Shown: positions 1-8,058 of the stretch, piece by piece | Layout of the letters: every line of letters starts with the position of its first letter | Numbering within the stretch: the first letter of the stretch is position 1 | Assembly (NCBI RefSeq): GCF_002117145.1 | Contig: NZ_CP008743.1 | Location: 310,001-374,000 of the forward strand | Source of the DNA: Candidatus Nucleicultrix amoebiphila FS5 | GTDB taxonomy: Bacteria; Pseudomonadota; Alphaproteobacteria; Caedimonadales; Nucleicultricaceae | Length of the DNA: 64,000 bases | Direction of reading: 5' to 3' | The notes under the pieces: model-generated | Database searches by the model: none | Told to the model about the DNA's origin: nothing | The model's input: only the letters and a program-made list of their open reading frames with translations | Translations under genes and position numbers: made by a program

Positions 1-188
1 TCACTCCTCAAAATCTCTATTATTGCCCCCCTTTATCTCCGATACATGCGAACACTCTGGTCAAAGGTATAAATATTCTAAACCTTTTGATTTACCTGGG
101 TTTTAAAGAAAGAAGACCGAGGTAGAAAACAGATTAAACTAACTCTTATTATTATCTCGTTTAATTAGTTTTTGACAAAAAAATATCT

Positions 189-587
189 TTAGAAAATTTC
201 TGAAAAATCAACGGCGACTTTCTTTAGCTCGGTTGTTTCGTGGAGCCATATATACACTTCATTTTTCAAATGAGTATTTTCTTTGATAAAAACTAAAAAA
301 TCACCGCAGCCATTAGTTGCTATAGCAATTGCGTTGTCTGGAAACCCTCTCCATTCGCGGGCTAATTTTGTTTCTTTGAAAATGCTATTGCACGTCCTGC
401 TAATAGTTTTTTTATCTGTTTTATCAAAAAATGGAAATAGCTGCCAATGATCATCAGAAAACTCAATTTCTCCGCCATTTTCATTCATCATTTTGTTTCG
501 ATATGATGAAGGAAATTTACAGCCTATTTCTTTTTCATTTTCTAAAATTATATTTTCTTGAGTAGGAAAAGCCATGTGTTTATCCAT
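189..587 (-). CDS. SMI1/KNR4 (SUKH)-type protein
   Basis: This 132-residue soluble protein looks like a SUKH-superfamily member. The middle holds the family-like pattern FPSSYRNKMMNENGGEI, then a hydrophobic strand with LFPFF, then the short strand NGCGDFLVF near residues 92-100. SUKH proteins often act as immunity partners of polymorphic or contact-dependent toxins. No toxin gene is visible in the 188 bases downstream or in the next intact genes, so the partner is either outside the window or lost. The ATG at 587 is the only sensible start. Family assignment rests on pattern recognition and the function is inference. Confidence 0.6.
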   Translation of the reverse strand: MDKHMAFPTQENIILENEKEIGCKFPSSYRNKMMNENGGEIEFSDDHWQLFPFFDKTDKKTISRTCNSIFKETKLAREWRGFPDNAIAIATNGCGDFLVFIKENTHLKNEVYIWLHETTELKKVAVDFSEIF

Positions 588-791
588 AATAATTTGCTCA
601 TGATGTCGATTATTTAGATGATTGTCAATCCAACATAAAAAAACTTGTTCTTTGGTTTAAAAAAAGAAACAGAGAGTACATGATGAATTTCATCTTATGT
701 ACAGAGAGCCAATTTTATATTCTCTAATTACATCTCTTTGGAGTTGGTTAAGTTATAGTGAAGAGAGACGTTTTATTATAACCTAAACTTA

Positions 792-1050
792 ATGGTAAAA
801 AATCATCCTAAGTCACTTCGGTACAATATGAAGCGAATTTGTACATCCATACGTATATAAACTTATAGAAGAAGGTAGGACTATTCATCCAAAAACTGAA
901 GAGCTAAAAGCTAGGATTTTTACACAAGATCACTTAAAAGAAATACTAAAAGCCGCAAGATTTAGCTATATTAGAACTCTCAAAGATTTTGACCACTTTA
1001 AGAAACTGTTTAACCAAGATGAGTCTATCGTTGATGAATGCAGGAAATAA
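792..1050 (+). pseudogene. Frameshifted remnant of an unknown gene
   Basis: From ATG 792 one frame reads MVKNHPKSLRYNMKR and then runs into a stop. A second frame, open from 832, continues as a natural-looking charged protein (EFVHPYVYKLIEEGRTI through FNQDESIVDECRK) to the TAA at 1048-1050. Joining the two frames near 831 needs a one-base shift and gives about 85 residues. The tail overlaps the start region of tspO. I do not recognise the family. The remnant could also be only the 3' end of a longer lost gene. Confidence 0.35.
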
Positions 1051-1513
1051 AAATTATCTCTCTTTAGCTGTATGGATCGTATCACTTATCGTGATTGGAT
1101 CGATCATTGGGTCTTTAACGAAACCTGAGATTAGCACTTGGTATAGCACCTTAAATCGTTCAGCCATTACACCCCCAAACTATGTATTTCCGATTGCGTG
1201 GACTATTTTGTACGCGACAATCGGTGTTTGCGGATGGATCATTTGGCGCGCATCGTCATTTCCAGGTTTACGTCTCATCAAGTCCTTATATGCGCTTCAG
1301 TTAATTTTAAACTGGAGTTGGACGCCCTTGTTTTTCCACTATCACGCGCGCGGTTTTTCCCTTGTCGTTTTGGGGGCTATGGATATCGTCGTTAGCATGA
1401 TTATTTATTCATCCTATTCAAAGATCAGAGCGGTATCGCTCCTTATGATTCCTTATTTAGCGTGGATTCTATTTGCGAGCTATTTAAATTTTTATATATG
1501 GCAGCATAATTGA
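1019..1513 (+). CDS. tspO: TspO/MBR family membrane protein
   Basis: This five-helix tryptophan-rich sensory protein binds porphyrins and related ligands in bacterial and mitochondrial outer or inner membranes. Family marks are PPNYVFPIAWTILYATIG after helix 1, LNWSWTPLFF in helix 3, and YLAWILFASYLNFYIW at the C-terminus. The frame opens at a TTG at 989, but ATG 1019 (or 1034) fits the normal length of about 160 residues. The upstream extension overlaps the tail of a broken gene in another frame. The gene ends 15 bases before the left inverted repeat of the IS1-family element. Its exact ligand here is unknown. Confidence 0.85.
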   Translation: MSLSLMNAGNKNYLSLAVWIVSLIVIGSIIGSLTKPEISTWYSTLNRSAITPPNYVFPIAWTILYATIGVCGWIIWRASSFPGLRLIKSLYALQLILNWSWTPLFFHYHARGFSLVVLGAMDIVVSMIIYSSYSKIRAVSLLMIPYLAWILFASYLNFYIWQHN

Positions 1514-1528
1514 ATAGTATTTTTTTGT

Positions 1529-2313
1529 GGGAGTGTTAATTAAAAGAGAGACATGATATACAGCCTTCAAACAAAGATAGGAGGCAGAAATGCAAGTTAG
1601 ATGTAAGGATTGTGGAAGCTTTAAACTTGTAAGAAATGGGAAGGCAAGAAAACATCAAAGATATAAATGCAAAGAATGAGGTCTGTCGTTTATCGAAGGT
1701 GATCGGAGACAGAAAACGCCTGTTGAAGCTCAGGCTTTAGCTGTCCTGTTGTATGGAATGGGAAAATCAAGTTATGGATTCATAGCAAAACTTTTTAAGG
1801 TTTCGAGAACAGCTGTTTACCACTGGATTCGTAATTTTTGTGAGGACCTTCCGCCCCCTCAAGTGCCAGAAGGGACCTATGATATTGACTTTGATGAGAT
1901 GTGGCATTATGTCACTTCAAAAAAAACAAACTCTGGATTTGGAAAGCCTTGGATCGTCATGAAGGGAAAACCCTTGCCTGGGTTACAGGCCATCGTAATG
2001 CTAAAACCTTCCAAAGACTTTATGAAAAAGTAAAGCACGTCAAAGGAAACTTTTACACCGATGATTGGGAGGTTTACTCCCAGATTCTTCCTCAAGAGAG
2101 GCATATCATTGGAAAGTCAGGAACGACTCGTATTGAAAGTGATAACGCGAATACCAGGCATCACTTAGGGCGCATGGCAAGAAGAACGAGAATTGTCTCA
2201 AGAAGCAAAGATATGGTTGATCTTTCCTTGCGTCTTTCGCGGTTTCTGCAGGAACCCACCCATTTTGAAATAATCAGAGAAAAATTCTCGTCTATCTTTT
2301 AATTAATACTCCC
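1529..2313 (+). mobile_element. IS1-family insertion sequence (decayed)
   Basis: The element is 785 bp, close to the usual IS1 size. Its left end, GGGAGTGTTAATTAAAAG at 1529, matches the reverse complement of the right end, GGGAGTATTAATTAAAAG ending at 2313, with two mismatches over 24 bases. The eight bases outside each end (ttttttgt and ttttttaa) agree at six positions and may be a decayed target duplication, although the T-rich context weakens this. The element lies between tspO and an araC-type gene. The transposase inside is interrupted, so the copy is probably immobile unless complemented. Confidence 0.88.
1590..2302 (+). pseudogene. IS1-family transposase, interrupted
   Basis: Reading from ATG 1590 gives an N-terminal zinc-finger-like segment (CKDCGSF, KCKE) with a TGA at 1677-1679 where a cysteine codon is expected. 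The helix-turn-helix follows (YGFIAKLFKVSRTAVYHWI), then the first catalytic aspartate in DFDEMWHYV. In the run of eight A at 1919-1926 the frame must shift by -1 to continue into NKLWIWKALDRHEGKT, TDDW (second Asp) and IESDNANTRHHLGR (Glu). IS1 uses programmed -1 slippage at A-rich sites. Here the shift falls inside the catalytic domain, so mutation is equally possible. The TGA is a clear lesion. Confidence 0.85.
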
Positions 2314-2413
2314 TTTTTTAATTAGCAACGGCGGTCAAGCATACAAGATATAATCATCGTATTTTTATTCATGTAAATGCGTACAACTGAAACGTTTTTT
2401 GAATATGGGTATT

Positions 2414-3262
2414 ATGAATTATAAAGAACGAATCGATAGAGTAGTAAATTTTATAGGCGCGCATCTTGATCAGGATCTCGAACTGGATGAGCTTTGCCGT
2501 ATCGCTTGTTTTTCAAAATACCATTTTCACAGACTGTTTACGGTTTACACAGGCTTACCTCTGAGAGGCTATATCAAGTGGCTGAGGCTTAAACGCGCTG
2601 CTCATCAACTGATTGTGCATAAAGAGGATACAATTATTAACATTGCTTTGGATGCAGGGTTTGAATCCCATGAATCATTTAGTCGAGCTTTTAAACAAAT
2701 TTGCGGGCAAAGTCCTAGCGAATTTAGAAGCAAAGCTAATTGGAATAAATGGGAAAATCCGCCGCATCCACTGAATATTAAAGGCGAGAAAATTATGACA
2801 ATTACGATTAAAGAACTACCCTCTAGAAAGCTTGCTGTTATGGAACATCATGGAGATCCCATGAGATTATCTGATACATTGGATAAACTCATGAGATGGG
2901 CAAAATCACAACCAATTGATTTGAAACCAAAGCCAGGAGAGGCTTTTGGTTTTGGTTACCATGATCCGAGAGAAGTGAAGCCGGAAGACTTCCGTTTTGA
3001 TTTAGCCTTGGCTGTTCCTAAAGATTTTAAATTGAATGATCAGGTTATAGAAAGGGTTCTGCCTGCCGGGCGATATGCGGTCACCACCCACAAGGGGTCT
3101 CGTGACACTATTGGTGATACGATTTACAACCTCTATCGCGATTGGTTGCCCGAATCTAAAGAAGAACTTGGTGATCTACCTTGCATATTTTGTTACTACA
3201 ATTTTGATCATGAGGTTGCTGAAACAGAACTTCTGACAGAAATTTGGGTGCTTTTAAAATAA
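2414..3262 (+). CDS. AraC-family regulator with GyrI-like effector domain
   Basis: The N-terminal 100 residues are a double helix-turn-helix DNA-binding domain of AraC/XylS type, with LDELCRIACFSKYHFHRLF for the first motif and IINIALDAGFESHESFSRAF for the second. A GyrI-like/Rob-type effector-binding domain follows from about residue 125 to the end (opening MTITIKELPSRKLAVMEHHG, ending TEIWVLLK). This architecture belongs to regulators that sense small amphipathic or cationic compounds. The frame opens at TTG 2399, but ATG 2414 gives the usual family N-terminus MNYKERIDRVVNFI. No obvious target operon is adjacent. The next intact genes to the right are the metal-efflux units. Confidence 0.85.
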   Translation: MNYKERIDRVVNFIGAHLDQDLELDELCRIACFSKYHFHRLFTVYTGLPLRGYIKWLRLKRAAHQLIVHKEDTIINIALDAGFESHESFSRAFKQICGQSPSEFRSKANWNKWENPPHPLNIKGEKIMTITIKELPSRKLAVMEHHGDPMRLSDTLDKLMRWAKSQPIDLKPKPGEAFGFGYHDPREVKPEDFRFDLALAVPKDFKLNDQVIERVLPAGRYAVTTHKGSRDTIGDTIYNLYRDWLPESKEELGDLPCIFCYYNFDHEVAETELLTEIWVLLK

Positions 3263-3281
3263 TGGGACAGCGTATAGGAAT

Positions 3282-3310
3282 AAGTGAGGTGCACGCTTGG
3301 CACCTCACTT
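3282..3310. terminator. Hairpin after the araC-type gene
   Basis: An 11-bp perfect stem, aagtgaggtgc paired with gcacctcactt around a 7-base loop, lies 20 bases after the AraC-type stop codon and before the convergent 57-residue gene. Neither strand has a strong T tract, so it may be a weak or factor-aided terminator serving both directions. Confidence 0.5.
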
Positions 3311-3336
3311 AATATATTTAAATCAAGTTTCTAAAA

Positions 3337-3510
3337 TTAATTCTGTCTTATAGTGTCTTCTGTCATTTCCATATATTTAATTTGGCTAGAACCTTTAAGA
3401 GTCAAGGTCAGTCTCTGGGTTCCCTTCTTATACCAAACAGTGACTTCTTCATCGTCATCTAAATCCAATTTACATTTTGTTTCATCCTTCTTGATAAGCA
3501 GACTTTTCAT
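3337..3510 (-). CDS. Small 57-residue protein at the left duplication junction
   Basis: This minus-strand frame reads MKSLLIKKDETK, then an acidic patch (LDLDDDEEVTV), then a strand-rich part (WYKKGTQRLTLTLKG), and ends IRQN. The alternation of charged and aliphatic residues looks like a real small beta-rich protein. The first 12 codons are about 90% identical to the start of the different 45-residue frames at 10758 and 18006, after which the sequences diverge. The shared part lies in the recombination arm of the tandem duplication. No clear Shine-Dalgarno site is visible. Function unknown. Confidence 0.45.
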   Translation of the reverse strand: MKSLLIKKDETKCKLDLDDDEEVTVWYKKGTQRLTLTLKGSSQIKYMEMTEDTIRQN

Positions 3511-3573
3511 TGTTTATGCTGCTAAAATAAAAAATACGGGAAGCCCATGATCTTAACATACACGGCAGTCGCC
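3475..3573. repeat. Recombination arm J1 (left junction)
   Basis: This stretch of roughly 100 bp recurs at 10723-10821 (J2) and 17971-18073 (J3). It covers the start of a divergent small gene, the shared upstream region and the first nine codons of crcB. J1 differs from J3 at several positions left of 3502, at 3502 itself (A versus G), and by lacking a four-base insertion found at about 18031 in J3. Right of 3573 the sequences are unrelated. Confidence 0.85.
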
Positions 3574-3633
3574 GCGGCGGGGCTCTATGCGTATAACACC
3601 GCACGCATGATGAACCATCTCATGCAGCTATGA
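3547..3633 (+). pseudogene. crcB 5' fragment fused to foreign sequence (copy 1)
   Basis: The first nine codons (MILTYTAVA) are those of the intact crcB at 18047. The frame then switches abruptly to a GC-rich segment encoding AAGLYAYNTARMMNHLMQL and stops at 3631-3633. The GC-rich part is unlike the surrounding AT-rich DNA, which suggests transferred sequence. The stop overlaps the ATG of the next gene (ATGA at 3630), so the short frame could still act as a translational leader for it. No fluoride-channel function can remain. Confidence 0.65.
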
Positions 3634-3845
3634 CGGATTACAAAAATTGGGCAGTGATAACCGCTTCTATTTTTCTACTTCTAACTATTTTGTCTATCAA
3701 GCTATATAAAGCTAATCAAAAACAGAAGTTTGTTTTTATTGGATGTTTGATTATAGCAACTTCTCTTTTATTCATCCCTAGATGGAAAGAAGCAGAAGTA
3801 GTGTACAGGATGGCCCCTTGGTGTTATATCTATACCAAACGCTGA
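3630..3845 (+). CDS. Small two-helix membrane protein (copy 1)
   Basis: This 71-residue protein has two predicted membrane helices, about residues 8-25 (WAVITASIFLLLTILSIKLY) and 34-49 (FVFIGCLIIATSLLFI), and a short C-terminal tail with one cysteine. Its ATG overlaps the stop of the preceding fused crcB fragment, a usual arrangement for translational coupling. It converges on the CDF transporter gene with about 50 bases between them. I do not recognise the family. A helper role in metal handling would be a guess from position alone. Confidence 0.5.
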   Translation: MTDYKNWAVITASIFLLLTILSIKLYKANQKQKFVFIGCLIIATSLLFIPRWKEAEVVYRMAPWCYIYTKR

Positions 3846-3895
3846 TGCGCATAAAAATATGATGAAAAAAGATCATGATCATTAATCATGAAATT

Positions 3896-4777
3896 TTAGC
3901 AATTTGTTTCGCAGTTTGATTTTCTCTTGCTGGACTCAAGTTGAATAGTTACATGAGATATATCGTGATTTCTTTTAATAATTTCTGATAATTTCTCAGT
4001 GAGGCTATCATGATAGTGATCAAAATCAACATTTATGTGAACAGATAGGGCAGTTTCTCTAGTGCTAATTGGCCAAATATGTAAATCGTGTATAGCAATT
4101 ACTTCTGCATTCTCCATCAAATTTAATTTTAGCTTTTCCATATCAATAGAAGTTGGGACTGCAAGAAGCATGAGATTTAAAGACTCCTTAAACAATCCCC
4201 AAGAGCTAATTAATATTATTGCCGCAATGACCAAACTTATTATTGGATCTATCCAAAACCAAGATTTCCAAAGAATAAATAAACCCGCAAAAATCACGCC
4301 TAAAGAAACTAATGCATCCAGAAGCATATGCAAAAAGGCGCCTTGAATATTAATATCAGTGTGACGATCATGAAAAAAGAAAAAGGCAGTCATTCCATTT
4401 ATAATCACTCCTATAAATGCCACTATAATCACGGTAGTTGATGCTATAGGCTGATCAATCCCTAAACGTTGAATTGCTTCCCATATAATTCCGCCCACTG
4501 CCAGGAATAATAGGATAGCATTAATAAATGCCGCTATAATTGTTGCATTTTTATAACCATAAGTAAATTTTTGAGGAGCTTTTTTATAGGTAAGCCAATA
4601 CCCAAACCAAGCTATCAATAAACCAAAAACGTCCCCAGCATTATGAGCCGCATCCGCTATAAGAGCTAATGATTGAGATTGCAATCCATAAAATATTTCA
4701 GTGATGATAAAAATCGAATTTAAAAATATTCCAATGATAAATTTTTTATTAATGCTATGATCATGAGAATGATCCAT
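3896..4777 (-). CDS. czcD: CDF-family zinc/cadmium efflux protein (copy 1)
   Basis: This is a 293-residue cation diffusion facilitator that exports divalent metals from the cytoplasm by proton exchange. It has six membrane helices. The transport site is visible as D42, H45 and D49 in helix 2 (ADAAHNAGD) and H150 and D154 in helix 5 (HMLLD); a His-Asp pair in helix 5 is typical of Zn/Cd exporters. The N-terminus has a short His-rich stretch (DHSHDH). The cytoplasmic C-terminal domain contains DLHIWPIS. The gene lies 50 bases downstream of the czcA-like gene in the same direction and is probably the last gene of that operon. Confidence 0.92.
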   Translation of the reverse strand: MDHSHDHSINKKFIIGIFLNSIFIITEIFYGLQSQSLALIADAAHNAGDVFGLLIAWFGYWLTYKKAPQKFTYGYKNATIIAAFINAILLFLAVGGIIWEAIQRLGIDQPIASTTVIIVAFIGVIINGMTAFFFFHDRHTDINIQGAFLHMLLDALVSLGVIFAGLFILWKSWFWIDPIISLVIAAIILISSWGLFKESLNLMLLAVPTSIDMEKLKLNLMENAEVIAIHDLHIWPISTRETALSVHINVDFDHYHDSLTEKLSEIIKRNHDISHVTIQLESSKRKSNCETNC

Positions 4778-4827
4778 GTTTCAATACCCCTTTACCAGGA
4801 TAATTATTGATCAATATTTAGCAAGCA

Positions 4828-7800
4828 TTATATTGTTTTATGCTTTGAAAACAGCTTGTAAAGAACAGGAATAATGAGCATAGTCAACAGAGTTGACGTG
4901 ATAAGCCCTCCAATGACAACCGTTGCAAGAGGTTTTTGTACTTCCGCCCCCGTTCCAGTTGCAATTGCCATAGGTACAAACCCGAGAGATGCCACAAGAG
5001 CAGTCATGAGCACAGGTCTAAGCCTTGTCAATGCGCCATCTTTAATGGCAATTTCCAGACTTTCTTTTTTAAGTTTATCATTAATAGTTGTAACCATTAC
5101 AAGGCCATTCAAAACCACTATTCCAGAAAGAGCAATGAAACCAACTGCAGCAGAAATCGAAAATGGGATACCGCGGAGCCATAAACTTAAAATCCCGCCA
5201 GTTAAAGCAAGTGGGACAGCTGTAAAAATAAAAAGCGCTCCTTGAACGGAATTAAGAGCAGCAAACAAAAGCATAAAAATCATAAAGAAACAACCAGGTA
5301 CTACCCAATAGAGTCTTTCTTTTGCCTCCATAAGATTCTTGAATTGTCCTCCCCATTCCAACCAATATCCGACCGGTATTTGGATAGACTGCTTAATAGA
5401 TAACTCCGCATTTTTTACAAAAGTTGCGATGTCAGTCCCACGGACATTTGCTTGAACTACAACGCGCCTTTTTCCATTCTCTCTGCTGATTTGATTAGGG
5501 CCATCTGTTATAACAAGTTCCACTACTTCTTTCATCGGGATGGAAACAACTTTGTCTTTTAAATTACCAGAGATTGTATCTTTTTCTGAGAATGGTTTTT
5601 TAAGAAAAATTGGAAGGTTTTCAAGAAGTGCAAAATTTTCTCTTAGTTCTCCTGAAAGCTTAACGATGATGTCATATTTTCTATCTCCTTCAAAAACAAC
5701 ACCTGCTTCACGACCACCAATAGCAATACTGATAACATTTAAAATATCATTCACATTAAGTCCAAGGCGCGCCATACGGTCACGATTAAGTTTAAAATCT
5801 AGAACAGGTAATCCTGTAGTTTGCTCAACCTTAACATCAGCAGCTCCAGAAATTTTTTTCAAAACGCCAGAAATTTGACTGGCAGTTTGATTCATGATAT
5901 CAAAGTCATCTCCATAAATTTTTACAGCAACATCACTACGAACACCTGCTATCAGTTCATTAAATCGCATTTGAATGGGCTGAGTAAATTCATAGGTATT
6001 TCCAGGAATAGACGCAACTGCTTTCTGAATATTCTCAATTAATTCAGCTTTTTTAAGTTCTGGATTGGGCCATTCAGATCGAGATTTAAAAATAATAAAA
6101 GTATCTGAAATATTAGGAGGCATAGGATCAGCAGCCATTTCAGCAGTACCAGTCTTTGAAAAAACAAATGAAACTTCTGGAAAGGAGGCCACTGTTCTTT
6201 CTATTTCAAATTGTATAACTTGAGAAGTCGTTAAAGAAGTGCTTGGTATGCGCATAGCATTCATAGCTAAATCTTTCTCATCGAGCGTTGGCACAAATTC
6301 TTGCCCCAACTGTGAAAAGATTATGGCAGAAAAAACAAATGCGACAATTGTGGATAATAAGACATTTTTCGGCTTTTCTAGCGCATAATCAAGAGCTTTT
6401 TCATAATATTGAGTTGCTCGTGTCATAAATGAACCTTGCGTTTCATCATGCCCCCCTTTTACAAAAAGAGCAGTCATAGCAGGAATAAAAGTGATCGATA
6501 GAATAAAAGCGCTAATAAGGGCCATGATGACCGTAATGGCCATAGGTTGAAACATTTTCCCCTCAACACCTGTAAAAGTTAAAAGTGGGATATAGACTAA
6601 GACTAAAATGGCTTGTCCATAGAGGGTAGGACGACTCATCTCTTTTGTAGCATCGACAACCTCTTTTAGCCTTTCGGCTAAATTGAGAGGGCGTTTTAAT
6701 TCATGGGATTTCTCATTTAATCTTCTTAAAAAATTTTCAATAATGATGACCGATCCATCTACCAAAAGACCAAAATCCAAAGCTCCTAAACTCATTAAAT
6801 TTGCGCTTGTTCGTGTTCCCAGCATACCCATGGACGTCATCAGCATAGTAATAGGTATGACAGATGCTGTAATAAGAGCTGCTCTAAAATTTTTGAGCAT
6901 GAGAAATAAGATAACAATAACAAGTAAAGCGCCTTCGCTTAAATTTTTAGCCACAGTTTTAACAGTTGCTTCGACTAATTTTGTTCTATTTAGAACTGTT
7001 TGTGCACTAATACCTGGAGGTAATGTTTTAACAATCTCATTAAATTTTTGATCAACTGCATCGGCAACAATCCGACTATTTGAACCAATCAACATAAGCG
7101 CTGTTCCCACTACCGCGTCTGATCCATTTTCGCTACCACTTCCCGTCCGCAGCTCTCTACCAATTTCTACACTCGCCACATCTTTTAAGTAAACCGGAGT
7201 GCTGTTTTTCGATGAAACAACAATATTTTGAATTTGTTCAATTGTTTCTGTTCTGCCATCTGCGCGAACAGTTAAAGACTCTCCATTTTTCTCGATATAT
7301 CCAGCGCCCAGACTAAGATTATTTCGTTCTACAATTTCTTGAATATCTGTAAAACTTAGCCCTAAGGCAATCAATTTATAGGGATCTGGCTGAACGTGAT
7401 ACTGTTTTACATAACCTCCTATGGAATCTATACCTGCAACACCAGGAACCGTTTTTAGCTGAGGTTTAATAATCCAATCTTGAATAGTTCTTAAGTAGCC
7501 AGATTTTTCATAATCTTTCTTCAGAATATAGCCTTCAGGTGTCAAATAGCTACCATCTGATTGAAATCCTGGCTTTCCATCTACGATTTTAGCTGTCTTT
7601 GGATGTTCATATTGTAAAGTCCACATGTATATTTCGCCAAGGCCTGTTGATATAGCCCCCATTTTAGGAGCAACATTCGCAGGCAGATTTTCTTTTGCTT
7701 CGGTCAATTTTTCGCTGACTTGTTGTCTTGCAAAGTAGATATTAACATCATCATTAAAAATAGCCGTAACTTGAGAAAAACCATTCCGAGATAATGACCG

Positions 7801-8046
7801 GGTTGATTGAAGGCCAGGAATTCCAGAAAGAGCGGTTTCAATAGGAAAGGTAACTTGCTTTTCAATTTGAAAAGGAGAGAATCCAGAAACAATAGTATTA
7901 ATTTGAACTTGGTTATTTGTAATATCAGGAACTGCATCAATGGGCAGATACTTAAGACTAATGATACCAAAGATAGAGGTAATAAAAACCAAAAACACAA
8001 CAAAAAAACGTTTTTTTGTTACCCATTGAACGATCTTCTCAAGCAT
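4828..8046 (-). CDS. czcA: HME-RND efflux pump, CzcA/CusA family (copy 1)
   Basis: At 1072 residues this is the full-length inner-membrane trimer subunit of a heavy-metal RND exporter, which draws substrate from the periplasm or inner membrane using proton motive force. The proton-relay motif DFGLLVDGSVIIIEN at about 424-438 resembles the divalent-cation (Czc) subgroup rather than the Cu/Ag one. Twelve membrane helices in two halves and two large periplasmic loops are evident. Residues about 147-184 form an apparent extra insertion ahead of the conserved QDWIIKPQL. It starts 12 bases after the adaptor gene stop. No outer-membrane factor (CzcC) is present in the unit. Confidence 0.93.
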   Translation of the reverse strand: MLEKIVQWVTKKRFFVVFLVFITSIFGIISLKYLPIDAVPDITNNQVQINTIVSGFSPFQIEKQVTFPIETALSGIPGLQSTRSLSRNGFSQVTAIFNDDVNIYFARQQVSEKLTEAKENLPANVAPKMGAISTGLGEIYMWTLQYEHPKTAKIVDGKPGFQSDGSYLTPEGYILKKDYEKSGYLRTIQDWIIKPQLKTVPGVAGIDSIGGYVKQYHVQPDPYKLIALGLSFTDIQEIVERNNLSLGAGYIEKNGESLTVRADGRTETIEQIQNIVVSSKNSTPVYLKDVASVEIGRELRTGSGSENGSDAVVGTALMLIGSNSRIVADAVDQKFNEIVKTLPPGISAQTVLNRTKLVEATVKTVAKNLSEGALLVIVILFLMLKNFRAALITASVIPITMLMTSMGMLGTRTSANLMSLGALDFGLLVDGSVIIIENFLRRLNEKSHELKRPLNLAERLKEVVDATKEMSRPTLYGQAILVLVYIPLLTFTGVEGKMFQPMAITVIMALISAFILSITFIPAMTALFVKGGHDETQGSFMTRATQYYEKALDYALEKPKNVLLSTIVAFVFSAIIFSQLGQEFVPTLDEKDLAMNAMRIPSTSLTTSQVIQFEIERTVASFPEVSFVFSKTGTAEMAADPMPPNISDTFIIFKSRSEWPNPELKKAELIENIQKAVASIPGNTYEFTQPIQMRFNELIAGVRSDVAVKIYGDDFDIMNQTASQISGVLKKISGAADVKVEQTTGLPVLDFKLNRDRMARLGLNVNDILNVISIAIGGREAGVVFEGDRKYDIIVKLSGELRENFALLENLPIFLKKPFSEKDTISGNLKDKVVSIPMKEVVELVITDGPNQISRENGKRRVVVQANVRGTDIATFVKNAELSIKQSIQIPVGYWLEWGGQFKNLMEAKERLYWVVPGCFFMIFMLLFAALNSVQGALFIFTAVPLALTGGILSLWLRGIPFSISAAVGFIALSGIVVLNGLVMVTTINDKLKKESLEIAIKDGALTRLRPVLMTALVASLGFVPMAIATGTGAEVQKPLATVVIGGLITSTLLTMLIIPVLYKLFSKHKTI

Positions 8047-8058
8047 AAATTACCTCTC

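Noticed and set aside
674-706. Hairpin gtacat-gatg/catc-atgtac with cagagag on both sides, as a miniature mobile element
   Set aside because: The stem is short and bulged, the repeat is not seen elsewhere in the window, and no target duplication is evident.
3353-3550. 65-residue plus-strand frame near the left junction
   Set aside because: It lies antisense to the more protein-like 57-residue minus frame, is Ser-run rich and crosses the recombination arm; no start signal.
6683-7051. Long plus-strand frames antisense to czcA (also at 4874, 5540 and their copies)
   Set aside because: They are mirror frames of a well-supported membrane protein gene, with no ribosome binding sites and biased composition typical of shadows.
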